Translations under genes and position numbers: made by a program
DNA from: Pseudomonas putida
GTDB lineage: Bacteria; Pseudomonadota; Gammaproteobacteria; Pseudomonadales; Pseudomonadaceae
NCBI GenBank assembly: GCA_041071465.1
Contig: CP163498.1
Span: forward strand, 806,001 to 870,000
Reading direction: 5' to 3'
Length of the DNA: 64,000 nt
In this document: positions 18,030 through 27,448 of the stretch, in pieces
Layout of the letters: each line of letters begins with the position of its first letter
How positions within the stretch are numbered: position 1 is the first letter of the stretch
The notes under the pieces: generated by a model
Seen by the model: the letters and a program-made list of their open reading frames with translations, nothing else
The model's database searches: none
What the model was told of the DNA's origin: nothing

Positions 18030-19613
18030 ATGCTACGAATCACCGAACTGAAGCTGCCCCTGGACCATCCTGACGAAGCGCTGCGTGAAGCCATCGTCCA
18101 GCGCCTGGGCATCCGCGACGAGCAATTGCTCAGCTTCAACCTGTTCAAGCGCAGCTACGATGCGCGCAAGAAGAACAGCGAACTGCTGTTCATCTACACC
18201 ATCGATCTGGAAGCCAGCAACGAAGCCGAACTGCTCAGCAAGTTCGCCGACGATCGCAACATCAGCGTGGCACCAGACGTGACCTACAAGTACGTCGGCC
18301 ACGCCCCGGCCGACATGCAGGAGCGCCCGATCGTGGTCGGTTTCGGCCCGTGCGGCATCTTTGCCGGCCTGCTGCTGGCACAGATGGGGTTCAAGCCGAT
18401 CATCCTCGAACGCGGCAAGGAAGTGCGCCAGCGCACCAAGGACACCTGGGGCCTGTGGCGCAAGAGCGTGCTCAACCCAGAGTCCAACGTGCAGTTCGGC
18501 GAAGGCGGCGCCGGCACCTTCTCCGACGGCAAGCTGTACAGCCAGATCAAGGACCCGCAGCACCACGGCCGCAAGGTACTGGAAGAGTTCGTCAAGGCCG
18601 GTGCCCCGGACGAAATCCTGTACATCAACAAGCCGCACATCGGCACCTTCCGCCTCACCGGCATGGTCGAGCAGATGCGCCAGGACATGATTGCCCTGGG
18701 TGCCGAAGTGCGCTTCCAGGAGAAGGTCACCGACCTGCTGGTCGAAGATGGCCAGTTGACTGGCGTGGTACTGGAGAGTGGCGAGCAGCTGCACTCGCGC
18801 CATGTGGTCCTGGCCCTTGGCCACAGCGCCCGCGACACCTTCCGTATGCTGCACGCCAAAGGCGTGTACATGGAAGCCAAGCCATTCTCGGTCGGCTTCC
18901 GCATCGAGCACCCGCAAACGCTGATCGACAAGGCGCGCCTGGGCAAGTACGCCGGCCACCCCAAACTCGGTGCCGCCGACTACAAGCTGGTGTACCACGC
19001 CAAGAACGGCCGCTCCGTATACAGCTTCTGCATGTGCCCAGGCGGCACCGTGGTCGCGGCTACCAGCGAGCCAGGCCGAGTCGTTACCAACGGCATGAGC
19101 CAGTACTCGCGTAACGAGCGCAACGCCAACTCCGGCATCGTCGTCGGTATCGACCCCGAGCGCGACTACCCGGGTGGCCCGCTGGCCGGTATCGAGCTGC
19201 AGGAACGCCTGGAGGCCCATGCCTACGTGATGGGTGGCAGCAACTACCAGGCCCCGGCGCAGTTGGTGGGTGACTTTGTCGCCGGCCGGCCATCGACCGC
19301 ACTGGGCAGTGTCGAGCCGTCCTACAAGCCGGGCGTGACCTTGGGTGATCTGGCGCCGAGCCTGCCGGACTTCGCCATCGAGGCGATCCGTGAGGCACTG
19401 CCGGCATTCGACCGCCAAATCAAAGGCTACAACCTGCATGACGCGGTGTTGACCGGGATCGAAACGCGTACCTCGTCGCCCCTGCGCATTACCCGGGGTG
19501 AGGATTACCAGAGCCTGAACCTCAAGGGGCTGTTCCCGGCGGGTGAAGGCGCCGGCTACGCGGGCGGGATCTGTCCGCGGGTGTGGATGGCATCCGCATT
19601 GCCGAGGCGGTAG
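18030..19613 (+). CDS. FAD-dependent oxidoreductase (COG2509), C-terminus frameshifted
   Basis: A flavoprotein of the COG2509 family (uncharacterised FAD-dependent dehydrogenases). An N-terminal ferredoxin-like domain (MLRITELKLPLDHP) precedes the dinucleotide motif VVGFGPCGIFAGLLLAQMG near residue 100 and the second FAD segment VVLALGHSARDTF. The closing FAD motif breaks off after GEGAGYAGGI: with one extra C at about 19571 the frame continues LSAGVDGIRIAEAVARDM and ends at 19636, exactly what the family has. As given, it ends with 13 unrelated residues at 19613. This looks like a one-base sequence error rather than a dead gene. Confidence 0.85.
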   Translation: MLRITELKLPLDHPDEALREAIVQRLGIRDEQLLSFNLFKRSYDARKKNSELLFIYTIDLEASNEAELLSKFADDRNISVAPDVTYKYVGHAPADMQERPIVVGFGPCGIFAGLLLAQMGFKPIILERGKEVRQRTKDTWGLWRKSVLNPESNVQFGEGGAGTFSDGKLYSQIKDPQHHGRKVLEEFVKAGAPDEILYINKPHIGTFRLTGMVEQMRQDMIALGAEVRFQEKVTDLLVEDGQLTGVVLESGEQLHSRHVVLALGHSARDTFRMLHAKGVYMEAKPFSVGFRIEHPQTLIDKARLGKYAGHPKLGAADYKLVYHAKNGRSVYSFCMCPGGTVVAATSEPGRVVTNGMSQYSRNERNANSGIVVGIDPERDYPGGPLAGIELQERLEAHAYVMGGSNYQAPAQLVGDFVAGRPSTALGSVEPSYKPGVTLGDLAPSLPDFAIEAIREALPAFDRQIKGYNLHDAVLTGIETRTSSPLRITRGEDYQSLNLKGLFPAGEGAGYAGGICPRVWMASALPRR

Positions 19614-19656
19614 CACGGGATATGCTCGGCCTCTGATTGCTTGAGGCCGTCCAAGG

Positions 19657-19728
19657 CCTCTTCGCGGGTAAGCCAACTCCCACAGGGGTAGCGATGTCAC
19701 TGTGGCAACGGGCTTGCCCGCGAGAGGG
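19657..19728. repeat. REP-type inverted repeat
   Basis: CCTCTTCGCGGGTAAGCCAA is matched by the inverted GGGCTTGCCCGCGAGAGG about 35 bp later, with CCACAGG/CTGTGG inside. This is the common P. putida intergenic REP form. The rest of the 296-bp gap up to nhaA is AT-rich (around 19840-19870) and probably contains the nhaA promoter. Confidence 0.7.
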
Positions 19729-19932
19729 CGCTGGCAGACTTCAGAATAACCCGGCCCCAAGACCAGCCCTCCCCTCACCCCCTCCTCCTCCATCTGCATC
19801 TAGGCTTCACTAAGCCAAGGCAGCAACACCATATAACAAAAACGAATATAGTTTTTGTTTTAAAGAATATCGCCACAGGCTAGGGTGTACGCCCGTACCA
19901 TTCGTAAACTGCTCATGGAGAGCCTATAGCCC

Positions 19933-21108
19933 GTGCGTAGCCTGTTCACCCGTTTTTTCCAGCTTGAAGCCGCCAGCGGCCTGCTGCTGATCGCCGCCGC
20001 CGTTCTGGCCCTGATCATCAACAACTCGCCACTGTCCTACCTGTACAGCGGGCTGCTCGACGTGCCCGTCGCCGTCCAGATCGGCGCGCTAAACATCGCC
20101 AAGCCATTGCTGCTATGGATCAACGATGGCCTGATGGCCCTGTTCTTCCTGCTGATCGGCCTGGAGGTCAAGCGCGAGGTGGTCGACGGCCACCTGTCCA
20201 AGCCATCCCAGGTCATCCTGCCTGCCACTGCTGCCGTTGGCGGCATGGTGGTGCCGGCACTGATCTACTGGTTCATCAACCGTGACAACCCGGCGGCCGT
20301 GGCCGGCTGGGCGATCCCAACTGCCACCGACATCGCCTTTGCCCTCGGCGTGCTGGCGCTGCTGGGCAAGCGCGTGCCGGTGTCACTGAAGCTGTTCCTG
20401 ATGACCCTGGCGATAATCGACGACCTGGGTGCGATCATTGTCATCGCCCTGTTCTACTCCGGTACCCTGTCGAGCGTATCGCTGCTGCTGGCGGCGGCCT
20501 GCCTGGTGGTGCTGATAGCGATGAACCGGCTTGGCGTGGTCAAGCTTGGGCCATACATGGTCATTGGCCTGATCCTCTGGGTATGCGTGCTCAAGAGTGG
20601 CGTGCATGCCACCCTGGCCGGTGTCGCCCTGGCCTTGTGCATCCCACTGCGCACGCGCAACGCCGAAACGTCACCGCTGCTGGCCCTGGAACATGCCCTG
20701 CACCCTTGGGTGGCCTATGCCATCCTGCCACTGTTCGCCTTCGCCAACGCCGGCGTCTCGCTAGCTGGCATGACCGTAGAAAGCTTCACCCACCCCGTGC
20801 CGATGGGCATCGCCGTCGGCCTGTTGCTGGGCAAAACCGTAGGTGTTTTCGGCCTGACATGGCTGGCGGTGAAGCTGCGCCTCGCCGCGCTACCTGCTGG
20901 TGCTGGCTGGGGGCGAATACTGGGGGTGGCGATACTCTGCGGCATTGGCTTCACCATGAGCCTGTTCGTTGGCTCGCTCGCCTTCTCCCCAGGCAGTAGC
21001 GAATACGCCGGTATGGACCGCATGGGGATTCTTACCGGCTCGTTCTTCGCCGCAGTGATCGGCTACGCCGTCACTGCCATGGCCAGCCGCAAGCCCCGTG
21101 TTGGTTGA
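19933..21108 (+). CDS. nhaA: Na+/H+ antiporter NhaA
   Basis: An inner-membrane antiporter of 391 residues that expels Na+ or Li+ in exchange for protons. The GTG start gives [20 protein letters not shown]. The essential motifs are seen: two adjacent aspartates in [13 protein letters not shown] (equivalent to E. coli D163/D164), the TDIAFALG segment of the TM4 unwound helix, and KREVVDG. About 11-12 hydrophobic spans. It is a single gene between an AT-rich promoter region and a bidirectional terminator. Confidence 0.96.
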   Translation: MRSLFTRFFQLEAASGLLLIAAAVLALIINNSPLSYLYSGLLDVPVAVQIGALNIAKPLLLWINDGLMALFFLLIGLEVKREVVDGHLSKPSQVILPATAAVGGMVVPALIYWFINRDNPAAVAGWAIPTATDIAFALGVLALLGKRVPVSLKLFLMTLAIIDDLGAIIVIALFYSGTLSSVSLLLAAACLVVLIAMNRLGVVKLGPYMVIGLILWVCVLKSGVHATLAGVALALCIPLRTRNAETSPLLALEHALHPWVAYAILPLFAFANAGVSLAGMTVESFTHPVPMGIAVGLLLGKTVGVFGLTWLAVKLRLAALPAGAGWGRILGVAILCGIGFTMSLFVGSLAFSPGSSEYAGMDRMGILTGSFFAAVIGYAVTAMASRKPRVG

Positions 21109-21123
21109 TTTGGCTGAGGCATG

Positions 21124-21165
21124 AAAAAACCCCGACTGGCAGCAGCCAGGTCGGGGTTTTGTTTT
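21124..21165. terminator. Bidirectional terminator between nhaA and the glycine-zipper gene
   Basis: AAAAAACCCCGA, then a short inner stem, then TCGGGGTTTT and GTTTT. A-rich on one side and T-rich on the other, so it can serve both convergent genes. Confidence 0.8.
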
Positions 21166-21177
21166 ACTGCGCTACGG

Positions 21178-21642
21178 TCAGTGCGAAACGCGGCTGGTAC
21201 CGTCAACGGTCATGATGCGCACGCGGTCACCCACGCGGAAGATTTCGTTCTCCTGCACGGCCTGCACATAGGCGCGCATGCTGCCGTCGTCTTCACGTAC
21301 GGTAATTTCGACACCTTGGGTACGAGTCAGGCCTTCTTCGGCAGCGGAGCCTGCCAGGCCACCGGCAACAGCACCGATCACCGCAGCGACGATGCTGCCA
21401 CGGCCACCGCCAACGGCGCTGCCGGCAACGCCACCCACGATGGCACCAGCACCACCGCCGATCGGGGTCTTGGTACCCTCGATCTTGACTGGGCGCAGGG
21501 ACTCGATGGTGCCCATACGCACGGTTTGCACGCGGCGGGCCTCGTCACGGGAGTAGCTGTCACCGGTCAGGCTCGAGGCACAGCCTCCCAGCAGCAGCGA
21601 CATGGTGGTAAAGGTCGCCACCAGCAAAGCGGATTTACGCAT
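21178..21642 (-). CDS. Glycine-zipper outer-membrane lipoprotein (SlyB/PcP-like)
   Basis: A 154-residue lipoprotein: signal MRKSALLVATFTTMSLLLGG with lipobox LLGGC, then a 40-residue glycine-zipper segment (GGGAGAIVGGVAGSAVGGGRG and a second GAVAGGLAG run), then a beta-rich C-terminal part (EITVREDDGSMRAYVQ, FRVGDRVRIM). This order matches SlyB/Pcp outer-membrane lipoproteins that stabilise the envelope. I chose the ATG at 21642 because GGAGAC lies 8 bases before it; an ATG five codons earlier overlaps that site. Confidence 0.85.
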   Translation of the reverse strand: MRKSALLVATFTTMSLLLGGCASSLTGDSYSRDEARRVQTVRMGTIESLRPVKIEGTKTPIGGGAGAIVGGVAGSAVGGGRGSIVAAVIGAVAGGLAGSAAEEGLTRTQGVEITVREDDGSMRAYVQAVQENEIFRVGDRVRIMTVDGTSRVSH

Positions 21643-21789
21643 GGGTAAAGTCTCCATAAGTCAGGTGCTCATTAGACGCTGCACATTGACGGCTGTCACG
21701 GTACAAACGTAATAAAATTGTTTTCATTCAGCCGGGGTACAGCCTGCCGGGCTGTGTCGAAGGCCTTTCAAGTGAGACCAAGGATAGCC

Positions 21790-22023
21790 ATGGATTACTT
21801 CATCGTCGTGGTCGCCACCGTTGCGGGGCTGTATTTCCACGGGTGGCTGTATGTGCGCATGCGCCGCTGGATGGACCGCGACCTGGCGTTGTCGCTGGCG
21901 GGTGCCGATCCTGATAAGCGCGCGTTCATGCTGGAAAGGTTGAAACAGGCGCGACAGGAGAAGGTGGGACGCAAGCAACTGGCAGGGTGGTTGGAGCGGG
22001 AAGCGGCGGAGTATCCGGGGTAG
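21790..22023 (+). CDS. Small single-span membrane protein
   Basis: A 77-residue protein starting MDYFIVVVATVAGLYFHGWL, a single N-terminal membrane span followed by a basic, helical cytosolic part (MLERLKQARQEKVGRKQLAGWLEREAAEYPG). No known motif; the function is unknown. The start has AAGGATAGCC before it. It is divergent from the glycine-zipper gene and is followed by a REP pair. Confidence 0.65.
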   Translation: MDYFIVVVATVAGLYFHGWLYVRMRRWMDRDLALSLAGADPDKRAFMLERLKQARQEKVGRKQLAGWLEREAAEYPG

Positions 22024-22059
22024 CCTGATCGATCGTCGTGGCCGCTTTGCGGCCCTATC

Positions 22060-22122
22060 GCGACACAAGGCCGCTTCCACAGGTACAGCGCGATCGCCTC
22101 TGTGGGAGCGGCCTTGTGTCGC
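22060..22122. repeat. REP pair between the small membrane gene and pdxH
   Basis: GCGACACAAGGCCGCTTCCA at 22060 is the exact inverse of TGGGAGCGGCCTTGTGTCGC ending at 22122, with a 17-bp spacer. It is a typical P. putida REPIN lying between convergent genes. Confidence 0.85.
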
Positions 22123-22137
22123 AGCAGCCCCGGGACC

Positions 22138-22785
22138 TCAGGGCGCCAGCCGCTCCCGCTGCCATTGCCCATTCACGAACCGGTAATTCAACCGGTCATG
22201 CAAGCGGCTCGCCCGCCCCTGCCAGAACTCGATGCGCTCAGGCAACAAACGGTAGCCCCCCCAATGCTCAGGGCAGTGCGGCTGGGTGTCGGAAAAGCGC
22301 GCTTCGGTAGCCTTGACCAGGCCCTCGAGCTCTTCACGCCCGGCAATCACCCGGCTCTGCGGCGAGGCCCAGGCCCCCAGGCGGCTGCCCAGCGGGCGCA
22401 CCTGATAGTAGGCATCCGACTCCTGCGCCGAGACCTTCTCCACCCGCCCTTCGATGCGCACCTGGCGCTCCAGCGCCGGCCAGAAGAAGGTCATGGCTGC
22501 AAAAGGGTTGGCCTGCAATTGCTGGCCCTTGGCGCTTTCGTAATTGGTGAAGAAAGTGAAGCCCTGCTCGTCGAGCCCCTTCAGCAACAATACACGGCAA
22601 TGCGGGCGGCCTTCGCCGTCCACGGTGGCCAGGGTCATGGCGTTGGCTTCCACCGGCGCCTGCTCGGTTTTCACCGCATCGGCGAACCACTGGTGGAACA
22701 GGACGAACGGCTCCCCCGGCGCCTGGGCTTCAGCCAGGCCATCACGGGTGTAGTCGCGGCGCATATCGGCCAGGGATTGGGTCAT
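22138..22785 (-). CDS. pdxH: Pyridoxamine 5'-phosphate oxidase
   Basis: A 215-residue FMN enzyme that makes pyridoxal phosphate from pyridoxine or pyridoxamine phosphate. Motifs: [30 protein letters not shown] (FMN-binding strand pair, residues about 43-73), FYTNY variant [13 protein letters not shown], and the PdxH C-terminal signature ([17 protein letters not shown]) that contacts substrate and FMN. Length matches the family (about 218). It appears to be a single gene; the OmpA-type gene upstream reads the same way with an 18-bp gap. Confidence 0.95.
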   Translation of the reverse strand: MTQSLADMRRDYTRDGLAEAQAPGEPFVLFHQWFADAVKTEQAPVEANAMTLATVDGEGRPHCRVLLLKGLDEQGFTFFTNYESAKGQQLQANPFAAMTFFWPALERQVRIEGRVEKVSAQESDAYYQVRPLGSRLGAWASPQSRVIAGREELEGLVKATEARFSDTQPHCPEHWGGYRLLPERIEFWQGRASRLHDRLNYRFVNGQWQRERLAP

Positions 22786-22803
22786 TGCTGCGTTCCTTGA
22801 CGA

Positions 22804-23781
22804 TCAGTTGGTCTTCGCAGGGCTATTGGCAGCTACTTTTTTATCGGCGGTAGCTTTCTTGGCAACAGGCTTGGCCGGCGCCGCTTTCTTCTTGGCTGTT
22901 GCCTTCACAGGTGCTTTGGCCTTGGCCACGGGCTTCTTCGCCGCAGGCTTGGCAGCCGGCTTGTTGTCGGTGGCCTTGGCAGCAGGTGCCTTGGCATCCT
23001 GTACCGCCACCATCGAGGTCGGCGCAGGTGCCGGTGCAGCCTGCTGATACTTGGCCAACAGTGCGACCATGGTGTTTTGTGGGGTCAGCAGCATTTCCAC
23101 GCGGCGGTTCAGGGAGCGGCCCTCGGCGCTGTCATTGGCCGCACGCGGCATCACCGAGCCCATGCCCTTGAGGGTCAGGCGGTCACGCTGCAGGCCGCTG
23201 AGGCGGAAGATGGCCGATACCGAAGCGGCGCGCTCCAGGCTGAGTTTCTGGTTGGCAGCGGCAGCACCGCTGCTGTCGGCATGGCCCAGTACCAGCACGG
23301 CAGTCTTGGGGTCACCTTCGACGGTCTTGGCCACGCGGGTGATCGGGCCGAGGGTCATGGGCAACAGCATGTTCGGGCGGTCAGGGTTGTACGAGCTGTC
23401 AACCGGCAAGGTTACCGCCAGCACATTGTCGCGGCGCTCAAGCTCCAGCTTGCTGTCCTTGATCGCTTCGCGCAGCTTAGGCTCGTATTCGTCCAGCCAG
23501 GCCTGGGTGGCCTTCTGGTCAATTTTCGGCACCACGGGGCCCTTGGCCTGCTTGTCATCGCCACCAAACGGCCACCACCAACGGCTGGCGCTCTCCGATT
23601 TGGCGTCAGCCTTGGCCACGTTTTCAGTGACGGCTGCCTTCACTTCCTGCTCGGCGACCTTGTCCGAACCGAAAGGCCACCAGTTGGAGCCACCTTCCTT
23701 GGAGCCGTCCGGGGAGTGGCTGGCGCAGCCGGTAACGGCGGTCAGGCACAGGGCGAGTGCTAAGGTTTTATGTGAAGACAT
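22804..23781 (-). CDS. OmpA-family lipoprotein with K/A/P-rich tail
   Basis: A 325-residue lipoprotein. Signal MSSHKTLALALCLTAVTGC (lipobox VTGC), a linker containing two copies of W-W-P-F-G (SNWWPFGSDK and RWWWPFGGDD), an OmpA peptidoglycan-binding domain (LVLGHADSSGAAAANQKLSLERAASV and the R-x-x-N-R-R-V-E motif SLNRRVEMLL), then a 60-residue tail of lysine, alanine and proline (KPAAKPAAKK, KKKAAPAKP). Such tails occur in AlgP and histone-like proteins and are odd on a periplasmic protein. It probably ties the outer membrane to the wall; the tail might bind acidic polymers. Confidence 0.85.
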   Translation of the reverse strand: MSSHKTLALALCLTAVTGCASHSPDGSKEGGSNWWPFGSDKVAEQEVKAAVTENVAKADAKSESASRWWWPFGGDDKQAKGPVVPKIDQKATQAWLDEYEPKLREAIKDSKLELERRDNVLAVTLPVDSSYNPDRPNMLLPMTLGPITRVAKTVEGDPKTAVLVLGHADSSGAAAANQKLSLERAASVSAIFRLSGLQRDRLTLKGMGSVMPRAANDSAEGRSLNRRVEMLLTPQNTMVALLAKYQQAAPAPAPTSMVAVQDAKAPAAKATDNKPAAKPAAKKPVAKAKAPVKATAKKKAAPAKPVAKKATADKKVAANSPAKTN

Positions 23782-23880
23782 CAGCGATACACCATGAAAT
23801 AGAAAGATATTTTGCCTAGGCACTTCAGGCGTTGGCATTGAGGATAGTCAAAGGGGGTGGGCAATACCCGCATTACCCGA

Positions 23881-25025
23881 TCAAAGGCAACTGGCAAGGA
23901 CGCGTACCAACTTTTGCGCGCGTGGGTCCATCAGCACATAAGGGCCGAGGGTATTGACCACGAAACCGAAGGCCACATCGTGCTCCGGGTCGGCAAAACC
24001 GACCGAACCACCGGCACCGGGGTGGCCGAAGGCGCGGGCGCCGAGGCCAAAGGTGGCGTTGGCCACCTCGGGCTGGTCGAGCATGCAGCCCAGGCCAAAG
24101 CGGGTTTGGGTGAGCAAGGTACGGTCCTGACCCAGGCTGTGTTCACGGGTCAGTTCATCGAGCAGTTCAGATTCGAGCAGGCTGCCGTCAAGAAGCCCGG
24201 CATAGAAGCCCGCCAGGCTGCGTGCGTTGCCATGGCCATTGGCCGCTGGCTGTTGCATACGACGCCATTCAGGCTTGTTGGTACTGGTCAGGATCGCCGG
24301 CGGGTTGGTGAATGCACGGGTCGACAACGCCTCTGGCTCACGCATGGTTACCTGTAGCAAGCGCTGCGCTGCGGCATCCCCCGGGTTGCCTTTGCCACGG
24401 GCGATATGCGCCACGCGGTGGAACTCTTCGTCTGCCAGGCCAACGTGGAAATCCAACCCCAACGGGCGGGCGGTGCGGGCCACGATCGAGTCGCCAGGGC
24501 CACGGCCATCGGCGCGGCGAATCAGCTCGCCGATCAGCCAGCCGTAGGTGATGGCGGCATAGCCGTGTTCGGTGCCGGGTGTCCACCAAGGTGTCTCGGC
24601 CGCCAGGGCATCGACCATGGTCTGCCAGTCGTACAATGCCTCGGCCGGCAGCAGCTCGCGAATCGCCGGCAAGCCGGCACGGTGGCTGAGCAGTTGGCGC
24701 AAAGTGACCGACTGCTTACCGGCCTGGGCGAACTCGGGCCAGTAGTTGGTCACCGGGGCATCGAGGGCCAGCTTACCCTCGCCGACCAGTTGCAGGGCGG
24801 TGACGGCGGTGAACGTCTTGGTGCAGGAGAACAGGTTGGCGATGGTATCGCTGTGCCAAGCCTGCTGGCCGTCTTGTCGGCACTGCCGGCCCACAGGTCA
24901 ATAACGGTTTCGCCCCCCACCTGGATGCACAGTGCGGCACCACGCTCCTGGGGATCATCGAACAACGCGGCAAAGGCTTCGCGCACGGCTTCGAACTTCA
25001 GCTCATAGTGACCCTGGATCTGCAC
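23881..25025 (-). pseudogene. Serine beta-lactamase/EstB-like esterase, frameshifted
   Basis: A class-C beta-lactamase-fold serine hydrolase of 381 residues if one base is restored. The N-terminal part from GTG 25025 reads VQIQGHYELKFEAVREAF to GGETVIDLWAGSADK; at about 24873 a single missing G (minus strand) breaks the frame, and the rest continues as DGQQAWHSDTIANLFSCTKTFTAVTALQLV, with the catalytic S-x-x-K as SCTK and the YxN-type motif as YAA or YGW (HGYAAITYGWLIGEL). The C-terminal HPGAGGSVGFADPEH is also present. The intact parts and exact length suggest a sequence error rather than decay. Members are esterases or peptidases, rarely real beta-lactamases. Confidence 0.8.
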
Positions 25026-25134
25026 CCGCTGTACTCCGTACGACCATGTCCAAAAAAGGTGTGCATTGTTTCAGTAGTTGGGTGTTTTGCAAACTGGCTT
25101 GGGCCAAATGGTCGCGAAGAACGGTAACTGGCGC

Positions 25135-27369
25135 TCAGGGCGCCGGTTTCTCCAGCAGCGCTCGCAATTGGCCCATGGCCTGCAGGTTGCTTTTGCGCAC
25201 GGCGTCAACAAACCCTGGGTACGGCACATCGGTGATGGCCACCAGTCCAAGGTGACCGTTCTCGCCGTCAAGCAGGCGACCGCTGGCCGGCTGATCGAGG
25301 TACTGGAACCAGTGGGCGCCAACGATCATCGGTTGCGCCAGGGCGGCCTTGAGGAAGTTGCCGTAGGCCGGGCCGCGATCCTCTTCCCGCGCCAACTCCA
25401 GCGGCCCCGGCCAGAACGGCCCGCGATCGCGCGAGCCGAACTGGAACTCGGACACCAGCACCGGCTTGTCCAACTCGGCCAGGCGAGCGAAGTCGTAACC
25501 GTCCTGAGGCTTGAGGGTATAGAAATTGAAGCTGAGCACATCGCAGAACTCTGCACAGGCTTTGACCGCTTCTGGCGTGCTGATGGCATAGCGGCCACCC
25601 AACAGCAGGTGATTGGGCGCATGCCACTTCAACGAATCGGCAATGGTCTTGAAGTAGGTCTCGGCAAATACCTGTTGGAAATGCTGGTAATCACGTTCGA
25701 TTTCCGGGTGCTCCGGGTTGGGCAACGGCGCCTCGAAGCCTGGATCTTCCATCAGTTCCCAGGCGGCCAGCTCGATGCCCCAGGCCTTGGACAGCCCTTC
25801 CTGGTTGCGATACTTGTCACGCAACTGCTTGAGGAATGCGCGCTTGGCCGGCACGTCGGTGGTCAAGCGCAAGGTGCCGTAGGCCAGGCCGTAACGGGCT
25901 TTGGGGTCGCTTCCGGGAGCAGCCCAGGCCAACTCGTTATCGGCGAAGTAACCGATCAGCCAGGGGTCGTCACGGTGATCGCGGGCGGCAATGGCCACTG
26001 CACGCTCGGTGGCCATGGCGAAACGCGGGTCAAACGGATCGGGCATGCTGCCCCACCAGTCCATGCCGGTACTGATGCTGGCGTAGTCGCCCACGATCGA
26101 CAGCGGCACGGTGTATGGCAGGCGCCTGGCCTGACCAAGGGCAGGCTCGCTCCAGTTGCCGATGGTGTTGAAACCCCAGGCCTGCAGGCGGTCGAGCGCG
26201 TGCGTCTGCCAGCGGGCCGCATCCAGCGCCAGCGGTGGGCAGTTGGCGGGCTGGCCCTCCACTGCGGGCGGGCAGGGTTTGCCATAGGTACGTTGAAGGT
26301 TGGCAGCATAGAAGTCGAACCAGCGCCCCTGTTTGAAATTGCGCCCTTGCGACGAGGCATTGCCATCGTCGTTATTGCCCTCGCCATAGAAAGCGGCCAG
26401 TGCATTGCCCTCAGCGGGCAGGGCCTTGAACATGCCTTCACGCCCAGCGACATAGGTACGCCCGCCGTCTGCCGCCACGGCGTTTACCCCCAGGGAATAG
26501 AAGGGGTGCCCTTCCGGCGTTACCAGGTACCAACGGCCATCACGCTTTTCGGTGCGGAAGAAGCCTTTGGCGGCGAACGCCGGCCCGGCCAACAGGCCGC
26601 CGTAAGGGTCCAGCTGCTGTTTGCCGCGCTCTGTCAGCCAGCCCTTGAGCTGTTGCTGTTCACGGGTATCGGCTGCCTTGAGCTGTTCGTCATTGGTAAC
26701 CTTCTCAGGCCAGTTACCGCGCGTGGACTGGCCATAGGTATCGATCAGCTCATGGTAGGCAGCCTTGTAAGCCTGGTCGTCATCCTGAATGCCGACTCGC
26801 TCGATCAGCAGGTTTTGCGCGACCTTGGGGTTGGGAATGCTCAGGCTCACCGAGGCCACCTGCTTGAGGTCGACTGCCCCGGCGCTGCTGGTCAGCAGCA
26901 GGCGCTGCCCGCCATAGTTCCAGGGCATCGGCGGGCCGGCACGCATGCCCTGGTTCAACGGTGAACTGGCTGTCAGCGGCACCATCACGGTTTGCGCGGG
27001 GCCGGCCGGCAGGTCGATACGGCTGGTCAAGGTGCGGCCATCGCTGCCTTGCACCGTGACATCCACGGTCAGCGCCCAATCCATGGCACTTTGCAGGCGT
27101 AAGGTCAGGAACTGCCCGGCGGACCAGTCCCACGCCCCGCCTTGCGGGCTCAGGCGCAAAGTCGGCCGCTGGGCCGGGTTGAACACCACACGCCGCAACA
27201 CTTCGCCCTCGGCCGTCTGCTCCGCGTTGTACTGCGGCATGCCGGCATCCTCGGTCACCACATTGACCACCGAGGCCGGGCGCACGAAGCTGAACAGCGT
27301 CTGCTGCCCGGCCAGCAAGGGCGAGCTGAACAACAGGGCGAAAACGGCGGGCAGGGTACGGCGGACCAT
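25135..27369 (-). CDS. Secreted glycosyl hydrolase, beta-agarase-like
   Basis: A 744-residue secreted protein: signal peptide MVRRTLPAVFALLFSSPLLA, a beta-sandwich region of about 200 residues, then a (beta/alpha)8 barrel (GFFRTEKRDGRWYLVTPEGH, near residue 280). The probable acid/base Glu is in GYFADNELAWAAPGS and the nucleophile Glu in KPVLVSEFQFGSRD, as in GH-A clan enzymes. In Pseudomonas genomes this family is often named beta-agarase, but agar is an unlikely substrate for a soil bacterium; an exopolysaccharide or plant polymer is more plausible. Upstream ATG at 27399 is an alternative start. Confidence 0.78.
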   Translation of the reverse strand: MVRRTLPAVFALLFSSPLLAGQQTLFSFVRPASVVNVVTEDAGMPQYNAEQTAEGEVLRRVVFNPAQRPTLRLSPQGGAWDWSAGQFLTLRLQSAMDWALTVDVTVQGSDGRTLTSRIDLPAGPAQTVMVPLTASSPLNQGMRAGPPMPWNYGGQRLLLTSSAGAVDLKQVASVSLSIPNPKVAQNLLIERVGIQDDDQAYKAAYHELIDTYGQSTRGNWPEKVTNDEQLKAADTREQQQLKGWLTERGKQQLDPYGGLLAGPAFAAKGFFRTEKRDGRWYLVTPEGHPFYSLGVNAVAADGGRTYVAGREGMFKALPAEGNALAAFYGEGNNDDGNASSQGRNFKQGRWFDFYAANLQRTYGKPCPPAVEGQPANCPPLALDAARWQTHALDRLQAWGFNTIGNWSEPALGQARRLPYTVPLSIVGDYASISTGMDWWGSMPDPFDPRFAMATERAVAIAARDHRDDPWLIGYFADNELAWAAPGSDPKARYGLAYGTLRLTTDVPAKRAFLKQLRDKYRNQEGLSKAWGIELAAWELMEDPGFEAPLPNPEHPEIERDYQHFQQVFAETYFKTIADSLKWHAPNHLLLGGRYAISTPEAVKACAEFCDVLSFNFYTLKPQDGYDFARLAELDKPVLVSEFQFGSRDRGPFWPGPLELAREEDRGPAYGNFLKAALAQPMIVGAHWFQYLDQPASGRLLDGENGHLGLVAITDVPYPGFVDAVRKSNLQAMGQLRALLEKPAP

Positions 27370-27448
27370 AAGGCTGGGGCTCTCCTTCAGGGCCGTCATG
27401 GCCCAAGACTGAGTAATGGACAACGCGCCGGAGCAAGTGCTCCGGTGC

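Noticed and set aside
21121-21648. 175-codon plus-strand frame over the glycine-zipper lipoprotein
   Set aside because: Starts within a terminator hairpin and is antisense to a well-supported lipoprotein gene.
23881-25025. True antibiotic-resistance beta-lactamase
   Set aside because: The SCTK and surrounding motifs are those of EstB-like esterases, there is no signal peptide, and the gene is out of frame as given.
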